From Hyphomicrobiales bacterium (GTDB lineage: Bacteria > Pseudomonadota > Alphaproteobacteria > Rhizobiales > Rhizobiaceae), in NCBI GenBank assembly GCA_900473045.1, contig UCKS01000032.1:24582-88581 (forward strand): DNA of 64,000 nucleotides. The letters run 5' to 3'. The translations under genes and the position numbers were made by a program. The notes below the pieces were generated by a model that saw only the letters and a program-made list of their open reading frames with translations, made no database searches and had not been told where the DNA came from. Below are positions 13,423-22,846 of the stretch, piece after piece (the stretch's first letter is position 1; each line of letters begins with the position of its first letter).

Positions 13423-13479
13423 TGGCTACAATGTGGCTACAATTTTTATAGCCAGATCACTTATTGGGGGCTAAGTGAT
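13423..13479. repeat. Tandem and inverted repeats at the tRNA-Pro 3' flank (possible att arm)
   Basis: TGGCTACAA occurs at 13423-13431 and 13434-13442, 11 bases apart, with a partial inverted copy (TATAGCCAG) at 13448-13456. A perfect 8-bp inverted repeat, ATCACTTA (13456-13463) with TAAGTGAT (13472-13479), follows. Helically phased short repeats beside a tRNA 3' end look like recombinase or excisionase arm sites (inference). Confidence 0.4.
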
Positions 13480-13488
13480 TGAATTTAA

Positions 13489-13565
<77 letters not shown>

Positions 13566-13767
13566 AACCGAGGAAAGCCGTATATAATCGGGCCTTGGCG
13601 CGCAAGTGCTGATTTTGGAAAATGCTGTAAATCGCTGGAAAAAGCGGAATGGGTTTCACTTTTGCCGGATACAGCACAATCTCGCTCGCGCCGATAAATT
13701 TCGCGATGCTTAAAGTTTTCGGCAATCCCTTGCCGCGATAATGCGCGGGAGAATCGGGGATTGGGTG

Positions 13768-14445
13768 ATGGCGAAGACGGCAGTCAGAAAAGGTCAGAAG
13801 CGGCGTACAGGCCGCAAGCAGACCAGGACAAGCATGTGGCCGTGGTATCTGGCCGGTGCGCTGTCGGTGAGCGCGGTTCTGGCCTACGATCACCGGGCGC
13901 AGATCCTGCCGATGGCAGCACCGTTTTATACGGCATCGATCGCCAAGCCGCGGCCGGTGGACAAGCAGCCTGCTCCGGAAAAGCGCGTACAGACGTCGCA
14001 ATCTGCGGCAAAGCCTGCACTGGCAATGTCGGCGATGCGTCCGGTCGAGCAGGCGGCTGTGAATGTCGGCGCGTTAAAAACCGTGGATGAGCAGAAGCCT
14101 TCCGGCCGCAAGCCCGGGACCTTCTATTTCTGTACCGAAACACTGGAAAACTGCGTCGTCGATGGCGGCACGTTCTGGTATGGGCGGCGAAAGATACAGA
14201 TCGCCGATATCCAGGCGCCAAAAATCAAGCAGGCCAAGTGCGACGACGAGCGCAAGCTCGGCTCATTGGCGAAAAAACGTCTCTGGGAAATTCTCAATGC
14301 CGGCGAGGTTCAACTGGCCAGTGTTTCCGGTCAGAATGCCCAGGTGACAGTCGGGCAGGGGCGTTCGATTGGCGATATGCTGGTGTCCGAGGGGCTCGCC
14401 CGGCGCACATCCGGCGGCAAGCCAGGCTGGTGCGCGCAGGGGTGA
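13768..14445 (+). CDS. Membrane-anchored SNase/thermonuclease-fold protein, probably inactive
   Basis: A basic N-terminus and one membrane segment (about 25-42, PWYLAGALSVSAVLAY) lead to a Pro/Ala/Lys linker and a C-terminal staphylococcal-nuclease-like domain (about 140-215: FWYGRRKIQIADIQAPKIKQ, then KKRLWEILNAGEVQL). In active members the equivalent of IQAPK reads xDAPE; here the catalytic Glu is replaced by Lys, and a basic residue precedes it, so nuclease activity is doubtful. The ATG at 13768 follows GGGG; a longer frame from 13741 is possible. It is the first core gene after the tRNA. Confidence 0.65.
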   Translation: MAKTAVRKGQKRRTGRKQTRTSMWPWYLAGALSVSAVLAYDHRAQILPMAAPFYTASIAKPRPVDKQPAPEKRVQTSQSAAKPALAMSAMRPVEQAAVNVGALKTVDEQKPSGRKPGTFYFCTETLENCVVDGGTFWYGRRKIQIADIQAPKIKQAKCDDERKLGSLAKKRLWEILNAGEVQLASVSGQNAQVTVGQGRSIGDMLVSEGLARRTSGGKPGWCAQG

Positions 14446-14548
14446 ATATCAGAACCGTTGCATGTGATGAACATCCCGGCACGTGGAGCTTTGATGTCCG
14501 ATGCCTCTGGTGTGCATCTGACTGCGATTACGGTTTGATGATTTCAGT

Positions 14549-15715
14549 CTACCGGGCGGCGACTAGCCGCCGGTAGACCGCCTCGGTCTTGTCGATCATC
14601 TGGCCCATCGAAAAATTCGCCATCCGGCCAACTGCCGCCTCTGTGAGTTGCCGATAACGCTCCGGGTTGGCACTTTCCACCATGGCGTTGGCAAGCTTGG
14701 CGGTATCGCCGTCATTGGGTACGATCAGGCCGCTCTTGTCCTTGGCGATGGCGGTTGAGGCACCGCCGACATCGGTGGAGACGATCGGTTTTCCGGACGC
14801 TGCGGCTTCCAGCATGACATAGGACATTGCCTCGTAACGGCTCGGCATGACCAGCACGTCGAAGGCGGGAACGGCCTGCGGGCCGGTGAAGGCGGACGTC
14901 AAGCGGATGCGCTTCTGCACACCGCTTTCGGTGATCGCCGTGCGGACCTCCTGTTCGAGCTCACCGGACCCCACCATGATCAGCTCGGCGTTGGGCAGCC
15001 GTGAGGCGGCATTGCGGAAGGCCTCGATCAGGCGCCCGGGCGCCTTTTGTGGCGACAGACGGCCGACGAAGCCGAAGACGAACGTATCTGCCGAAATGCC
15101 GAAACTTGCCCGTACGGTGTTTGCCATGTCGAGCGGCGGTGGAGCCACGCCGTTGATGATGACCGAGAGTTTGCGGGCGGGCATGCCGAGCGACAGCGCA
15201 TGGGCATATTCGTCGTCGGACACACAGATCAGGTGATCGGTGAACAGCTTGGCCAGGATGGTTTCGATGCTGCCGAAAATCAGCCGGCCGATCCTGCCGA
15301 GCGTCGGGTCCATGGTGCGGAAGGCATGTGGGGTGTAGACGCGCGGCGCATGGAAACCGGGAAGGCGCAGACGGGTCAGCGCGCCGGCCTTCGAGCTATG
15401 ACCGTGGACGATGTCGAAGGGCGTGCCGTTGTTGATGATGCTCCGCAAGGCGCGATGGGCGGCGATGTCAGACAGTCCGGGCGACCGTTTCATGGCGACG
15501 GCGTGCACGGTGGGCAGGGCAAGCGATTTCAATTCGCGGACGAAGGCGTCCTCCGCCCGAAGCGGCGAATAGACCGCTTCCACATGGTGGCCACGCTGAT
15601 GCAGACCCCGGCAGAGATCGAGGAAATGGCGGCCTGACCCGCCGCCGCTCGGCTCAAGCACCTGGAGGATGCGCAGGCCGTTTTCAGCGCCGGGAATAAA
15701 GGGGTCGATACTCAT
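14549..15715 (-). CDS. Glycosyltransferase, GT4 family
   Basis: A two-domain GT-B enzyme of 388 aa. The N-terminal domain shows LEPSGGGSGRHFLDLCRGL and HGHSSKAGALTRL; the C-terminal nucleotide-sugar domain shows FGFVGRLSPQKAPGRLIEAF and the EX7E-type motif PSRYEAMSYVMLEAAASGKP, all typical of GT4. It should add a sugar to a lipid-linked repeat unit at the cytoplasmic face. It ends the leftward polysaccharide operon (20424 to 14549). Substrate cannot be predicted. Confidence 0.9.
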   Translation of the reverse strand: MSIDPFIPGAENGLRILQVLEPSGGGSGRHFLDLCRGLHQRGHHVEAVYSPLRAEDAFVRELKSLALPTVHAVAMKRSPGLSDIAAHRALRSIINNGTPFDIVHGHSSKAGALTRLRLPGFHAPRVYTPHAFRTMDPTLGRIGRLIFGSIETILAKLFTDHLICVSDDEYAHALSLGMPARKLSVIINGVAPPPLDMANTVRASFGISADTFVFGFVGRLSPQKAPGRLIEAFRNAASRLPNAELIMVGSGELEQEVRTAITESGVQKRIRLTSAFTGPQAVPAFDVLVMPSRYEAMSYVMLEAAASGKPIVSTDVGGASTAIAKDKSGLIVPNDGDTAKLANAMVESANPERYRQLTEAAVGRMANFSMGQMIDKTEAVYRRLVAAR

Positions 15716-15780
15716 TCTGACAATCCGCCGCCGATCCCGATATGGAGCCGACCTGTGCCACTCTGTGTACAGGATTGACG

Positions 15781-17052
15781 TTAACGCAGCGTTGGCGCCG
15801 GGGCAGGGCGGCGCACTTGCCGTGCCTTCAGGCTACGCCGGTGACGGTATTCGAGCGCGCCGCAGCCCCAGATGATGCCGAGCAGCAGGAAGAAATGCCG
15901 CCAGTGATCGGTGTCGATGACATTGCCGATACCGGCATGGCCGATCAGTACGATCCAGGCGATCATCAGATAGGGCTGCCACGGACGGTCGAGCAGCAGG
16001 AAGCGAAAGCCCATCGACACCGTCCAGATGATCAGCGTGACGTAGGAGACGAAACCCAACCAGCCGTAGGAGGTCAGTGATTTCAGCCAGATATTGTGTT
16101 CGTCCTCGGGAAACATCGTGCTGAACACCATCGGGCCGATGCCAAGCGGTTTTTCCATCGACATCAGGAAACCGATCTTGTGGCGGTCGAAACGGCCGAG
16201 ATGGCCGCCGTCATACTCCTGCACGAGTTGCGTGCGGCTGGAAAAGAGGTCGGCAACCTGCGGAATCTGCAGGGCGACGACGAGCGCCACGACCATCAGC
16301 AAGGCGCCGCTGAGCGCAAGCACGAGAATTTTCAAACGGAACGCGCCGGTCCGTTCCTTAATAAGCATGACGAAGACGAGTGCGCAGGCGCAGAACAGAT
16401 AAAGCGCCCAGGCGGCCCGCGAAAAGGAAAGAAACAGCCCGAGTGCCATGATCAGGATGGCAACGGCCCTGAGAGGGGCCGTGGTTATGCGCTCGGTGAG
16501 CAGCCGGTACATCAGGTAGAGCGAAGGCGCGACCAGAAACGGACCGAAGACGTTGGGATCCTGGAAGGCGCCCTTGGCACGGTCGTAGAGCGTGAAATTC
16601 GCTGCCCCCGGGATGGCGCCGAAGTAACCGAGAATGCCGAGCAGAGAGGTGATGACGCCGGCGGCGACCCAGGCGTCGAAGATCAGTTTCAGACGTTCAT
16701 GCCGAGCTTCGATGATGGCGGCGTAAAACACCGAGGAGAGGCAGAGAAAGCCGGACACCGCCATGTACATCGGTGCCGTGGCCAGATCGCTCATCACCGT
16801 CAGCGACAGAATGCCCCCGGTCATGAACAGAATGAGCAAAGCGAGAAGCGGTGCGACGGAGCGCGAGATCTTCAGACCGAAAATGAACCAGCCGCCGATC
16901 AAGGCCGCCATGAAGACTTCATACGGAGCCGGTTCCGCAATGACGAAGCCGGACAGGAAAACGCCAAAGGTCACCATGGCCGAGCCGAGCATGGCGATGG
17001 CAGCCATCTGCGGGCGAAATCCTGCGGCAGGCGTGGCGGCTGGCGTGCTCAA
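15781..17052 (-). CDS. O-antigen ligase/Wzy-like polymerase
   Basis: The product is a multi-span membrane protein with about 10-12 helices, a long periplasmic loop near the middle-to-end (containing the conserved MEKPLGIGPMVFSTMFPEDE region and HNIWLKSLTSYGWLG), as in O-antigen ligase/WaaL and Wzy proteins. It probably polymerises or transfers repeat units in the periplasm. The reading frame extends upstream to 17115, but the TTG at 17052, overlapping the previous stop, fits spacing better; an ATG at 17007 is also possible. Co-transcribed with the flanking glycosyltransferase genes. Confidence 0.8.
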   Translation of the reverse strand: MSTPAATPAAGFRPQMAAIAMLGSAMVTFGVFLSGFVIAEPAPYEVFMAALIGGWFIFGLKISRSVAPLLALLILFMTGGILSLTVMSDLATAPMYMAVSGFLCLSSVFYAAIIEARHERLKLIFDAWVAAGVITSLLGILGYFGAIPGAANFTLYDRAKGAFQDPNVFGPFLVAPSLYLMYRLLTERITTAPLRAVAILIMALGLFLSFSRAAWALYLFCACALVFVMLIKERTGAFRLKILVLALSGALLMVVALVVALQIPQVADLFSSRTQLVQEYDGGHLGRFDRHKIGFLMSMEKPLGIGPMVFSTMFPEDEHNIWLKSLTSYGWLGFVSYVTLIIWTVSMGFRFLLLDRPWQPYLMIAWIVLIGHAGIGNVIDTDHWRHFFLLLGIIWGCGALEYRHRRSLKARQVRRPAPAPTLR

Positions 17053-18611
17053 TAGGCATTTTCCGTGTTGAGCAGCCGGATCGGCGTCAGGAACAGGATT
17101 TTCAGATCCAGCCACAGCGACCAGTTTTCGATATAGTAGAGGTCGAAAGCGGTGCGGAACTTGATCTTTTCGTCATTGTCGATCTCGCCGCGCCAGCCGT
17201 TGATCTGCGCCCAGCCGGTGACACCCGGCTTGACGCGGTGGCGGGCAAAATAGCCTTCGACGACATCGGAATAGGTGCGTTCGGCGGTCTGGGCGAGAAC
17301 CGCATGCGGACGTGGACCGACAAGCGACAGTTGACCGCGCAGCACATTGAAGATTTGCGGCAGTTCATCGATCGAGGATTTGCGCAGGAAGCGGCCGACG
17401 CGGGTGACGCGCGGATCGCCCTTGGTGACGGCATTGCGCGCCGTGGGGTCGCTCATATCGGTGTACATCGAGCGGAACTTGTAGACGTCGATCGTCTCGT
17501 TGTTGAAGCCGTGGCGCTTCTGTTTGAAGATGACCGGGCCTGGCGAGCTGATCTTCACGGCGATCGCAGCGCCGATGAACACGGGCCAGAGAACGACCAG
17601 TGCGACGATGCTGAAGAACACGTCGAAGATGCGCTTGGCAACCGAATCCCAGTCGGCGATCGGCTTGTCGAAAATATCGAGCATCGGTACTTGGCCGACA
17701 TGCGAATAGCTGCGCGGACGGAACCGCAGATTGTTGGCATGAGCGGCAAGCCGGATGTCGGCTGGCAGGATCCAGAGCTTTCTCAGAAGTTCGAGAATAC
17801 GTTTCTCGGCCGAGAGCGGCAGGGCAATGATCAGGATGTCGATGCGGGTGAGGCGGGCAAAGTCGACGAGTTCGGCGACGGTGCCGAGCTTCGGGTAGCC
17901 GGCGATGATCCCCGGCGAGCGGCGCTCGTCACGGTCGTCGAAGATACCGCAGATGCGGATATCGTTGTCTGTCTGCTGTTCGAGCGAGCGGATCAGGTCC
18001 TTGGCCGGTTGGCCACCGCCAACGATGACGGCGCGGCGCTCCATGATGCCGTTGCGGGCCCAGCGGCGGATGGAGAACGCCACAAAGGCGCGTTCCGCGA
18101 CCAAGAACACGGCGCCCAGAACATACCAGCCGCTGAAGGAGAGGCGAGAGTAGCTCTCGCCGGTCTTGAGCAAAAACAGCACCAGCGTCATGGAGGCGAA
18201 GGCCAGCGTCCAGCAGCCGATCAGCCTGGGGACGGCTCGCGTGACTGAGCGGAGGGTGGGAACCTGATATCCGTCGCACAGCTGCAGGAATATCACTGTT
18301 AGTGCCGAGCCGCTGGCGATGAGGCCGCAATAGCCGAGCAGTTCCTCCAGCGGCGGTGCGACATAGAGCATGTGGATGGCATAGCCGATGGCAAACAGCG
18401 CGGTGAACTCAAACAGCCGCATCAGGCCGATGATCATGTTGGGAGAATAGGTATCGGTGCGGAACTGCGACGCGATCCGGCGTGCCAGCGGATTGAGTTC
18501 GCGCTTCGGTTCGTCGTCCCGTTTCTCACCCGGCGCGATGGTCCGGATCTCCGAAATCTTCTTGCGCAGTGCGTCGGTGTCGAAAGAATCCGGTTTATCG
18601 ATCTGATTCAT
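17049..18611 (-). CDS. Undecaprenyl-phosphate hexose-1-phosphate transferase (WbaP/ExoY type)
   Basis: The 520-aa enzyme starts polysaccharide repeat synthesis by moving a hexose-1-phosphate to undecaprenyl phosphate. Residues about 60-180 carry four membrane helices, about 190-300 a CoA-binding-like domain, and about 330-520 the bacterial sugar transferase domain with SSPGPVIFKQKRHGFNNETI, VYKFRSMYTDM and LSLVGPRPHA. This is the same enzyme class as UppE, the initiating transferase of unipolar polysaccharide in Agrobacterium. The ATG at 18611 lies 57 bases after the stop of the upstream gene. Confidence 0.9.
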   Translation of the reverse strand: MNQIDKPDSFDTDALRKKISEIRTIAPGEKRDDEPKRELNPLARRIASQFRTDTYSPNMIIGLMRLFEFTALFAIGYAIHMLYVAPPLEELLGYCGLIASGSALTVIFLQLCDGYQVPTLRSVTRAVPRLIGCWTLAFASMTLVLFLLKTGESYSRLSFSGWYVLGAVFLVAERAFVAFSIRRWARNGIMERRAVIVGGGQPAKDLIRSLEQQTDNDIRICGIFDDRDERRSPGIIAGYPKLGTVAELVDFARLTRIDILIIALPLSAEKRILELLRKLWILPADIRLAAHANNLRFRPRSYSHVGQVPMLDIFDKPIADWDSVAKRIFDVFFSIVALVVLWPVFIGAAIAVKISSPGPVIFKQKRHGFNNETIDVYKFRSMYTDMSDPTARNAVTKGDPRVTRVGRFLRKSSIDELPQIFNVLRGQLSLVGPRPHAVLAQTAERTYSDVVEGYFARHRVKPGVTGWAQINGWRGEIDNDEKIKFRTAFDLYYIENWSLWLDLKILFLTPIRLLNTENAY

Positions 18612-18668
18612 GATATCCGCCCGGGCCGTTGTGTCCCTTCGGGATAACAGAAAGCCCCTAAGAAACGC

Positions 18669-19844
18669 TTACGGGTACTTTGGCGATGTTTCGCGCGTGG
18701 TGGCCTTTTCCGGCACAAGCTGGCGGTAGAGCCGCATCATGCTGGCGGACATCGTGGAGGTTGCAAAGGCTTGTTTGAAGGCGTCGGCATCGGGCATCAC
18801 TTTGACGGCCCAGCCCTTTTGCGTCATCGCAGCCGTCATCACGTCGGCAAGCGACTGGGCATCGTCGGGCCTGGCGAGGGCGGCGTTATTGGTCCCCAAA
18901 ATTTCCGGGATGCCACCGACACGCGCGGCAATCACCGGTTTGCGGGCAGCCAGAGCTTCCAGAACGATATAGGGCATGGATTCGGCGCGCGACGGCACGA
19001 CGACGTTGCGGGTGAAGGCGAAGGCGTCGCGTGCCTTCATCGCCGGCAGCATCTGAATGCGGCGGCCAAGGCCGCGCTCCAGCATCATCTGTTCGTATTC
19101 GTCCTTTTGCGGACCATCACCAACCATCATTGCAGATAGCGGCCTGCCGATGTTCCGCTCGGTTCTGGCAAAGGCATCGATGAAAAGATCGGGGCCCTTC
19201 AGATCGCGCAGCATGCCGATATAGAGAAAATCCACCGCATCGGGGCGGGCATAGACGGTTTCGAAATCACGGTCGTCGATGCCGTTATAGATGAGTTCGC
19301 TGCGGGGGTTCGGCCTGCCGACCTTGTCCTCGTAGGTCCTGCGCTCGAAATCGCAAACGAAGACGATGGCGTCGGTCAGATATTCCTGAAGACGCTCGAG
19401 CAGGAACACGATTTTGCCGGACGGCTTGTTCTTGCTATAGTGCAAGCTGCCGCCATGCGGCGAATAAAGACGGGCAACGCAATACCTGTTCACCCGCAAG
19501 GCTGAGCCGATGATCCGGGCCAGAACGCCACCTTTGGCGCCGTGACCATGCAGGATATCCGGCTGCAAACTTCGAATTTCCTTGTAACTTTTCCAAAGTG
19601 CTGTGAGGTCTGCGGGACCAACGGACCGCCGGATCGGCAGCCGGACGAGACCGAGCGCCAGAAACGGCCTTATCTCGTCGAAAAGGGCATCTTCGTAGCT
19701 TCCGCCCGTCGTGCTGTCGCAGACGATGCCGACCTCATGGCCTTGCCGCGCATGCGCTTCCGCCAGGTCGCGCACATGCCGGAAGATACCACCGATGGGC
19801 GACCTGAAGCAATGGATGATGCGCAGCGGCTGTGGGTCCGGCAT
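18669..19844 (-). CDS. Glycosyltransferase, GT4 family
   Basis: GT-B fold, 391 aa: the acceptor domain begins LRIIHCFRSPIGGIFRHVRD and the donor domain has FLYIGMLRDLKGPDLFIDAF, then PSRAESMPYIVLEALAARKP (EX7E-like). The start at 19844 is four bases after the stop of the upstream Wza-like gene; an open frame back to 20000 is only the overlap in another phase of that gene. It should act in the same repeat-unit pathway as its neighbours. Confidence 0.9.
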   Translation of the reverse strand: MPDPQPLRIIHCFRSPIGGIFRHVRDLAEAHARQGHEVGIVCDSTTGGSYEDALFDEIRPFLALGLVRLPIRRSVGPADLTALWKSYKEIRSLQPDILHGHGAKGGVLARIIGSALRVNRYCVARLYSPHGGSLHYSKNKPSGKIVFLLERLQEYLTDAIVFVCDFERRTYEDKVGRPNPRSELIYNGIDDRDFETVYARPDAVDFLYIGMLRDLKGPDLFIDAFARTERNIGRPLSAMMVGDGPQKDEYEQMMLERGLGRRIQMLPAMKARDAFAFTRNVVVPSRAESMPYIVLEALAARKPVIAARVGGIPEILGTNNAALARPDDAQSLADVMTAAMTQKGWAVKVMPDADAFKQAFATSTMSASMMRLYRQLVPEKATTRETSPKYP

Positions 19845-19848
19845 ACTG

Positions 19849-20424
19849 TCAGAACAGCCGCTCGCGTACATAGATCGTGTCGCCGGCCATGATCGGATCG
19901 GAGATCGAGACGCGGCCGGTGAGAATGCGGCCGTTGATCTTGCGGGTGACGTCGACATTGGCCTGGTTGGCACGCGGCGAATAACCGCCGGCAACGGCAA
20001 TGGCGTTCTGGACGGTCATGCCCGGCACGTAGGAATACTGCCCGGCCTGGCCGACTTCGCCCATGATGAAGACGGAGCGGTAGCGATCGACCTCGATCGT
20101 CACGTCCGGATCGCGCAAGTAACCTTCGCGCAGCTTGCTGGCGATGGTCTTTTCCATCTCGGGCAAGGTATGGCCGCGTGACGGTACGGCGCCGATCAGC
20201 GGGAAGGCGACGTAGCCTGCCTGATCGACGGTGTAGCTGCCGGTAAGACCTGCCTGCTCGAAGACGCTGATGCGCAGCCTGTCGCCGCTATCGACCCGAT
20301 AGGGCTGGATGGTTGCTTCATGGAAGGCCTTGGGCGCGGGCTGATAGCTGCTGCACCCAGAAATTGCAAGGCACAGCGCGAGTGCGGCCGAGGCTGGGCC
20401 TGTTTTCAAACGTGCGGATGTCAT
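19849..20424 (-). CDS. Wza-like polysaccharide export lipoprotein
   Basis: A lipoprotein signal with lipobox AISGC (Cys about 24) is followed by the Poly_export domain (about 40-115: YRVDSGDRLRISVFEQAGLT, FPLIGAV, REGYLRDPDVTIEV) and a soluble ligand-binding beta-grasp part (VFIMGEVGQAGQYSYVPGMT). Such proteins form or serve the outer-membrane export channel. At 191 aa it is short compared with E. coli Wza, as usual in rhizobia. I choose the ATG at 20424; 20454 would add ten residues. UppC of the Agrobacterium adhesin locus belongs to this family. Confidence 0.9.
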   Translation of the reverse strand: MTSARLKTGPASAALALCLAISGCSSYQPAPKAFHEATIQPYRVDSGDRLRISVFEQAGLTGSYTVDQAGYVAFPLIGAVPSRGHTLPEMEKTIASKLREGYLRDPDVTIEVDRYRSVFIMGEVGQAGQYSYVPGMTVQNAIAVAGGYSPRANQANVDVTRKINGRILTGRVSISDPIMAGDTIYVRERLF

Positions 20425-20641
20425 CGGGCTCTCGCGTTCCAGAAACCATGTCATGGCCTGATGTTATCAATCCGTTAGGGTTAATAGGCGGTAAAGGCCC
20501 GTGAAGAATTTTACGCTTGGTGTCTGGCTGCCCGCTGGTTCAGGCCCTTTGGGTGGGTTGTCCTGGCAAACCCGCATTAACTGTTGCGTTACCATGTTTG
20601 TTTACGGTGGCGCAGAGTTGTGAAGGTTCGAGGTAAAACGC

Positions 20642-22831
20642 ATGTCGGGCGTCAACGACGGTCATCAGGATGTAGATATCGATCTCGGCGGGCTGTTCCG
20701 CGCTATCTGGCGCAGGCGGGGCAGGGTGCTGTTGGCAACCGTCGCGTTCGGCGGCCTCGCCTTTATCGGCGCCAACCTGATGAGCCCGGAATATCAGGGC
20801 GAGGCGCGGCTTCTGATCGAATCGCGTCAGGCTGAGTTCAGCGGTGCCAACCAGGCGCAGCCGCAGACCGGCGATAGCCAATTCGACGAATCCGGTATTT
20901 CCAGCCAGGTCCAGGTGTTGCGCTCGGCCGATCTGATCAAGCAGGTCGCCCGCGAAATGAAATTGTACGAACTGCCGGAATTCGATCCGACCACGAACCC
21001 GTCGGCAATTTCCGATGTGCTTGTCATGCTCGGCATCAAGAAGAACCCGCTTGATCTGCCACCCGAAGAGCGCGTGCTGAAGGAATTCCAAAAGAAGCTG
21101 CAGGTCTATCAGGTGGAGAAATCGCGGGTGATCGCGATGCAGTTCACCTCGGAAGATCCGAAGCTCGCCGCCGCGATCCCGAATGCGATGGCCAAGGTCT
21201 TCCTGTCGCTGCAAAGCGGCGCCAAGCTCGATTCCAATTCGGAGGCCAGCCGCTGGCTGGAGCCGGAAATCGCCAATTTGCGGGAAAAGGTCCGCGATGC
21301 CGAGGCCAAGGTTGCCGATTACCGGGCATCGTCCGATCTGCTGTTGACCGGTGAAACCGGCGGCACGTTTGCGACCAAGCAGCTGAACGACATTTCGACC
21401 GAGCTTGCCCGCGTGCGCGGCGAGCGGGCCAATGCCGACGCGCGGGCGGAAAACGTGCGCACGGCGCTTGCCAGTGGCCGGGCTGTCGATTCGCTCAACG
21501 ATGTCGTCGCTTCGCCGATGATCCAGCGGTTGAAGGAAACCGAATCCAACATCCAGGGCCAGATCGCCGATCTGTCGACGACGCTGCTCGATGGGCATCC
21601 CCGGCTGAAGGGATTGAAATCCCAGCTTCAGGGGATCAGAACGCAAATATTGAGCGAAACCAGGAAGATCCTTGGCAGCCTCGAAAATGAGGCGAATGTT
21701 TCGCAGCTGCGCGAACGCCAGCTGATTGCCCAGCTCAATACGTTGAAGGCGAATTCGGCGAAGGCCGGCGAGGACGAAGTCGGGTTGCGGGCGCTGGAGC
21801 GGGAAGCGACAGCGCAGCGGCAGCTGCTGGAAACCTATCTGGCGCGCTATCGCGAGGCGACGTCGCGCAGCGGCGAAAATGCGGCCCCGGCCGATGCCCG
21901 TGTCATTTCGCAGGCGGTCGAGCCGACAGAAGTCAGTTTCCCCAAGGTTCTGCCGATCACCATTGTCGCTGCCTTTGCCAGCTTCCTGGTCAGCTGTGTC
22001 GTCATCATGCTCTCCGAACTGTTCAGCGGAAGGGCGTTGCGGCCGGTCGGACGCAGGCAAGACGAGATGTTTGACGACGAGCCATTGGACATCCAGCCAC
22101 TCGACGTCCAGCCGGTGCGGGAGACCGTGTTCCGTCCGGTGCCTGAGCAGGCAGCGCCGATTGTTGCCCGGGAACCCGTCGTTGCGGCAGCTGTCGCACC
22201 GGAACTGGCAGAGCCTGAGATCGCCGAGCCGGAAGAGGACGATTTTTCGATTGCTTCGGTTGCCGACCATCTGAGCGCCGATGATGTACGTGTCGCGATC
22301 TCGGTGTCGCCTGCCGGCGACGAGGGTTCGGTGAATGCGGTGGCACTGGCGCGAATGGTAGCCGAGGAGGGCCGCAAGATCGTCCTGATCGACCTGACCG
22401 GTTCAGCCTGCCCAACACGTCTGATGGCGCAGACGGCCGATCTCGCCGGGATCACCAATCTGCTTGTCGGCGAAGTTCCGTTCACCGAGACGATCCATGC
22501 CGACCGGCTGTCGGATGCGCATATCATTCCGCAGGGCGATGCCGACCCGGTGCTCGCCATGCGCGGTATCGAGCGCTTGCAGATGATCATCGATGCCCTG
22601 TCGAACGCCTATGACACGGTCCTGATCGAATGCGGGCCTGCCGATGTCAACGCGATCCGCAGGGTCACGCGCGCACGCGACACGAAGATCATCATTTCGG
22701 CGCCGGCCGTCGGCAACGAGGAGATCATCGAACTCATCACCGGTTTCGGTGAAGCGGGCTTTGGCGAGATCGTGCTAATGACAGGTACGGGCTATCCGCA
22801 GCCGGGGAACTCGGGCCGCCGGGCGGCCTGA
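20642..22831 (+). CDS. Wzc/GumC-like polysaccharide co-polymerase with degenerate BY-kinase domain
   Basis: A 729-aa inner-membrane protein: first membrane helix about 28-45, a periplasmic coiled-coil Wzz/GumC region (about 60-425), second helix about 435-455 (PITIVAAFASFLVSCVVIML), then a linker and a CpsD/Wzc-like cytoplasmic domain (about 540-729). It should control chain length and export with the Wza-like protein, which is divergently transcribed 220 bases away. The kinase P-loop is broken: VSPAGDEGSVNAVALA lacks the invariant Lys of GxGKST-type loops and there is no Tyr-rich tail, so tyrosine kinase activity is unlikely. Confidence 0.85.
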   Translation: MSGVNDGHQDVDIDLGGLFRAIWRRRGRVLLATVAFGGLAFIGANLMSPEYQGEARLLIESRQAEFSGANQAQPQTGDSQFDESGISSQVQVLRSADLIKQVAREMKLYELPEFDPTTNPSAISDVLVMLGIKKNPLDLPPEERVLKEFQKKLQVYQVEKSRVIAMQFTSEDPKLAAAIPNAMAKVFLSLQSGAKLDSNSEASRWLEPEIANLREKVRDAEAKVADYRASSDLLLTGETGGTFATKQLNDISTELARVRGERANADARAENVRTALASGRAVDSLNDVVASPMIQRLKETESNIQGQIADLSTTLLDGHPRLKGLKSQLQGIRTQILSETRKILGSLENEANVSQLRERQLIAQLNTLKANSAKAGEDEVGLRALEREATAQRQLLETYLARYREATSRSGENAAPADARVISQAVEPTEVSFPKVLPITIVAAFASFLVSCVVIMLSELFSGRALRPVGRRQDEMFDDEPLDIQPLDVQPVRETVFRPVPEQAAPIVAREPVVAAAVAPELAEPEIAEPEEDDFSIASVADHLSADDVRVAISVSPAGDEGSVNAVALARMVAEEGRKIVLIDLTGSACPTRLMAQTADLAGITNLLVGEVPFTETIHADRLSDAHIIPQGDADPVLAMRGIERLQMIIDALSNAYDTVLIECGPADVNAIRRVTRARDTKIIISAPAVGNEEIIELITGFGEAGFGEIVLMTGTGYPQPGNSGRRAA

Positions 22832-22846
22832 TCAACCACAGCCGTT

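Noticed and set aside
1..13450. Integrase, transposase or CRISPR array in the accessory region
   Set aside because: No tyrosine or serine recombinase, no IS ends with a transposase and no regular repeat-spacer array was seen in this window.
20540..22270. Minus-strand frame of 576 codons opposite the Wzc-like gene
   Set aside because: It is a mirror frame of a clearly identified gene, with Arg/Gln/Leu-rich composition and no ribosome site.
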